DNA of 6,462 nucleotides from an uncultured Collinsella sp. (GTDB taxonomy: Bacteria > Actinomycetota > Coriobacteriia > Coriobacteriales > Coriobacteriaceae). The notes below the pieces were generated by a model that made no database searches, was not told the DNA's origin, and worked only from the letters and a program-made list of their open reading frames with translations. Each line of letters opens with the position of its first letter. The stretch's first letter is position 1. Shown here one piece after another: positions 6,053-6,462 of the stretch. The stretch covers positions 1 through 6,462 of the forward strand of contig CABRWN010000123.1 of the NCBI GenBank assembly GCA_902474645.1. Direction: 5' to 3'. A program made the position numbers and the translations under genes.

Positions 6053-6088
6053 GCATCGATCCTTTCATACGCTGCTTGTCGTGATTTC

Positions 6089-6117
6089 AGTATCCCCGCA
6101 AACGGGACGCCGCTCAA
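6089..6117 (-). promoter_or_regulatory. Sigma-70-type promoter of the glucosidase gene
   Basis: On the minus strand TTGAGC (6112-6117) and GATACT (6089-6094) are separated by exactly 17 bases. Each hexamer matches its consensus at four of six positions. Transcription would start near 6082, giving a leader of about 30 bases before the ATG, which includes the AAAGGA ribosome binding site. The spacer holds a small inverted repeat, CCCG and CGGG around four bases, that could be part of an operator. Confidence 0.5.
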
Positions 6118-6150
6118 CGACAACGACGCAGGTCGACACTTCTTTTCGCG

Positions 6151-6175
6151 CTTGGGCGCCCGGCGGCCGTCCAAG
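6151..6175. repeat. Short hairpin sharing the core of the 2909/4430 repeat family
   Basis: CTTGGGCG (6151-6158) pairs with CGTCCAAG (6168-6175), with one G-T pair, around a 9-base loop. It contains GCGCCCGGCGG (6156-6166), identical to the start of the other two hairpins (2909-2919 and 4430-4440). As at 4414-4440, CACTTCTTTT (6137-6146) lies just to its left. It may be a rearranged member of the family. Confidence 0.45.
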
Positions 6176-6204
6176 CCTGACACTTTCTGATACCCACCAG
6201 CCCC

Positions 6205-6241
6205 AACCACCACGAAGGGGACAGGCACCTTTGTGGTGGTT
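6205..6241. repeat. 14-bp-stem hairpin with GGGGACAGGCACC loop region
   Basis: Bases 6205-6218 pair with 6228-6241 over 14 positions (one G-T) around a 9-base loop. TTT follows on the plus strand, then GG. The G-T pair (6214/6232) would be a C-A mismatch in minus-strand RNA, so it folds slightly better as plus-strand RNA. From memory, the GGGGACAGGCACCTTTGTGG motif is a dispersed repeat in Collinsella, perhaps REP-like. It could also act as a weak terminator. Confidence 0.7.
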
Positions 6242-6248
6242 TTGGTCG

Positions 6249-6392
6249 GTTTGTCTCGCTCTGTAACAGTTAGGCCGTCAAAACCGGGCTTATTGTTACA
6301 GATCAAGATTTTCGGACCGCCCCTGCAGTTTGTCTCGATCTGTAACAGGTAGAGACGATTTTGCCTGCTAGATGTTACAGAACGAGACAAAC
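6249..6392. repeat. Array of a 20-mer: two direct, one inverted, one half copy, forming two hairpins
   Basis: GTTTGTCTCGNTCTGTAACA occurs at 6249-6268 (N = C), 6328-6347 (N = A) and inverted at 6373-6392 (N = T). A half copy, TGTTACAGATC, lies inverted at 6294-6304. The second and third copies form a 20-bp stem with one mismatch around a 25-base loop. The first copy pairs through CTGTAACA with the half copy at 6294-6301 around a 25-base loop. The conserved 19 bases around one variable base suggest a functional or mobile unit rather than simple duplication. Confidence 0.85.
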
Positions 6393-6437
6393 GGAAATCA
6401 GACCGCCGCCTCAATAGGAAAAAATAGGAAAGAAAGG

Positions 6438-6462
6438 AAAGGAGTCGTACAGGTGTTCTATA
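6438..6462 (+). CDS. Possible start of a plus-strand gene cut by the window edge
   Basis: A purine-rich leader ends in AAAGGAG (6438-6444), and a GTG (6453-6455) follows eight bases later, which is good initiation geometry. Only GTG TTC TAT and one more base are in the window, so no product can be named. An ATG just beyond the edge could be the true start instead. If real, this gene diverges from the glucosidase. Confidence 0.3.

Larger units (their letters stand above)
6053..6462. other. 410-bp intergenic region upstream of the glucosidase
   Basis: No gene is supported apart from a possible start at the extreme right. From left to right it holds the glucosidase promoter, a hairpin (6151-6175), a 14-bp-stem hairpin (6205-6241), three copies of a 20-mer forming two hairpins (6249-6392), and a purine-rich stretch (about 6414-6444) ending in a ribosome binding site. 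Open frames across it on both strands show no recognisable protein. Confidence 0.6.

Noticed and set aside
4532..6190. 552-codon open frame on the plus strand
   Set aside because: It is antisense to the clearly identified GH1 gene, and its Val/Ala/Leu/Asp-rich translation is the usual shadow of GC-rich codon bias.
6249..6392. CRISPR array
   Set aside because: Copies are in both orientations with unequal spacing and no cas genes are seen; inverted-pair hairpins explain the pattern better.
5950..6414. 154-codon minus-strand frame across the glucosidase upstream region
   Set aside because: It runs through the promoter, two hairpins and the 20-mer repeats and then overlaps the glucosidase start in another frame; no domain is seen.

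Overview
The window looks like chromosomal DNA of a gut actinobacterium of the class Coriobacteriia, most likely Collinsella or a close relative. This rests on the GC-rich coding style, a 6-phospho-beta-glucosidase gene, a Coriobacteriia-like membrane sensor pair, and several hairpin repeats of a kind I remember as common in Collinsella intergenic DNA. The taxonomic call is an inference from memory, not a search.

All four clear genes are on the minus strand, so transcription runs right to left. At the right end is a GH1 6-phospho-beta-glucosidase (4622-6052) with its own promoter (6089-6117) and a hairpin terminator (4430-4462). Next is a stand-alone AAA-type ATPase with a C-terminal winged helix (3199-4305). 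It is visibly AT-richer than its neighbours and is preceded by three exact 19-bp tandem repeats, each holding a small dyad. At the left is a translationally coupled pair: a 7TM sensor of the histidine-kinase type with a degenerate kinase half (955-2838), and a five-TM plus PAS protein (23-958) that stops where a kinase core would be expected. A ribosome binding site at the left edge predicts that this operon continues outside the window. At the right edge a strong ribosome binding site and a GTG may open a plus-strand gene.

The intergenic DNA is unusually rich in structure. It holds a hairpin family with two near-identical copies (2909-2941 and 4430-4462) and a possible third relative (6151-6175). 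It also holds a hairpin whose arm contains the ATPase stop codon (3145-3201), and a 14-bp-stem hairpin (6205-6241). Three copies of a 20-mer and one half copy are arranged as two back-to-back hairpins (6249-6392). A long rod-like inverted repeat covers the glucosidase stop codon (4518-4626), and an AT-rich island carries GGTTAA boxes every 23 bp (3036-3133).

Functionally, the glucosidase would hydrolyse phosphorylated beta-glucosides delivered by a PTS not seen here. The sensor pair probably perceives a membrane or extracellular signal for an output protein encoded to the left. The ATPase has no obvious partner. I see no CRISPR array, tRNA, rRNA or intact transposase gene.
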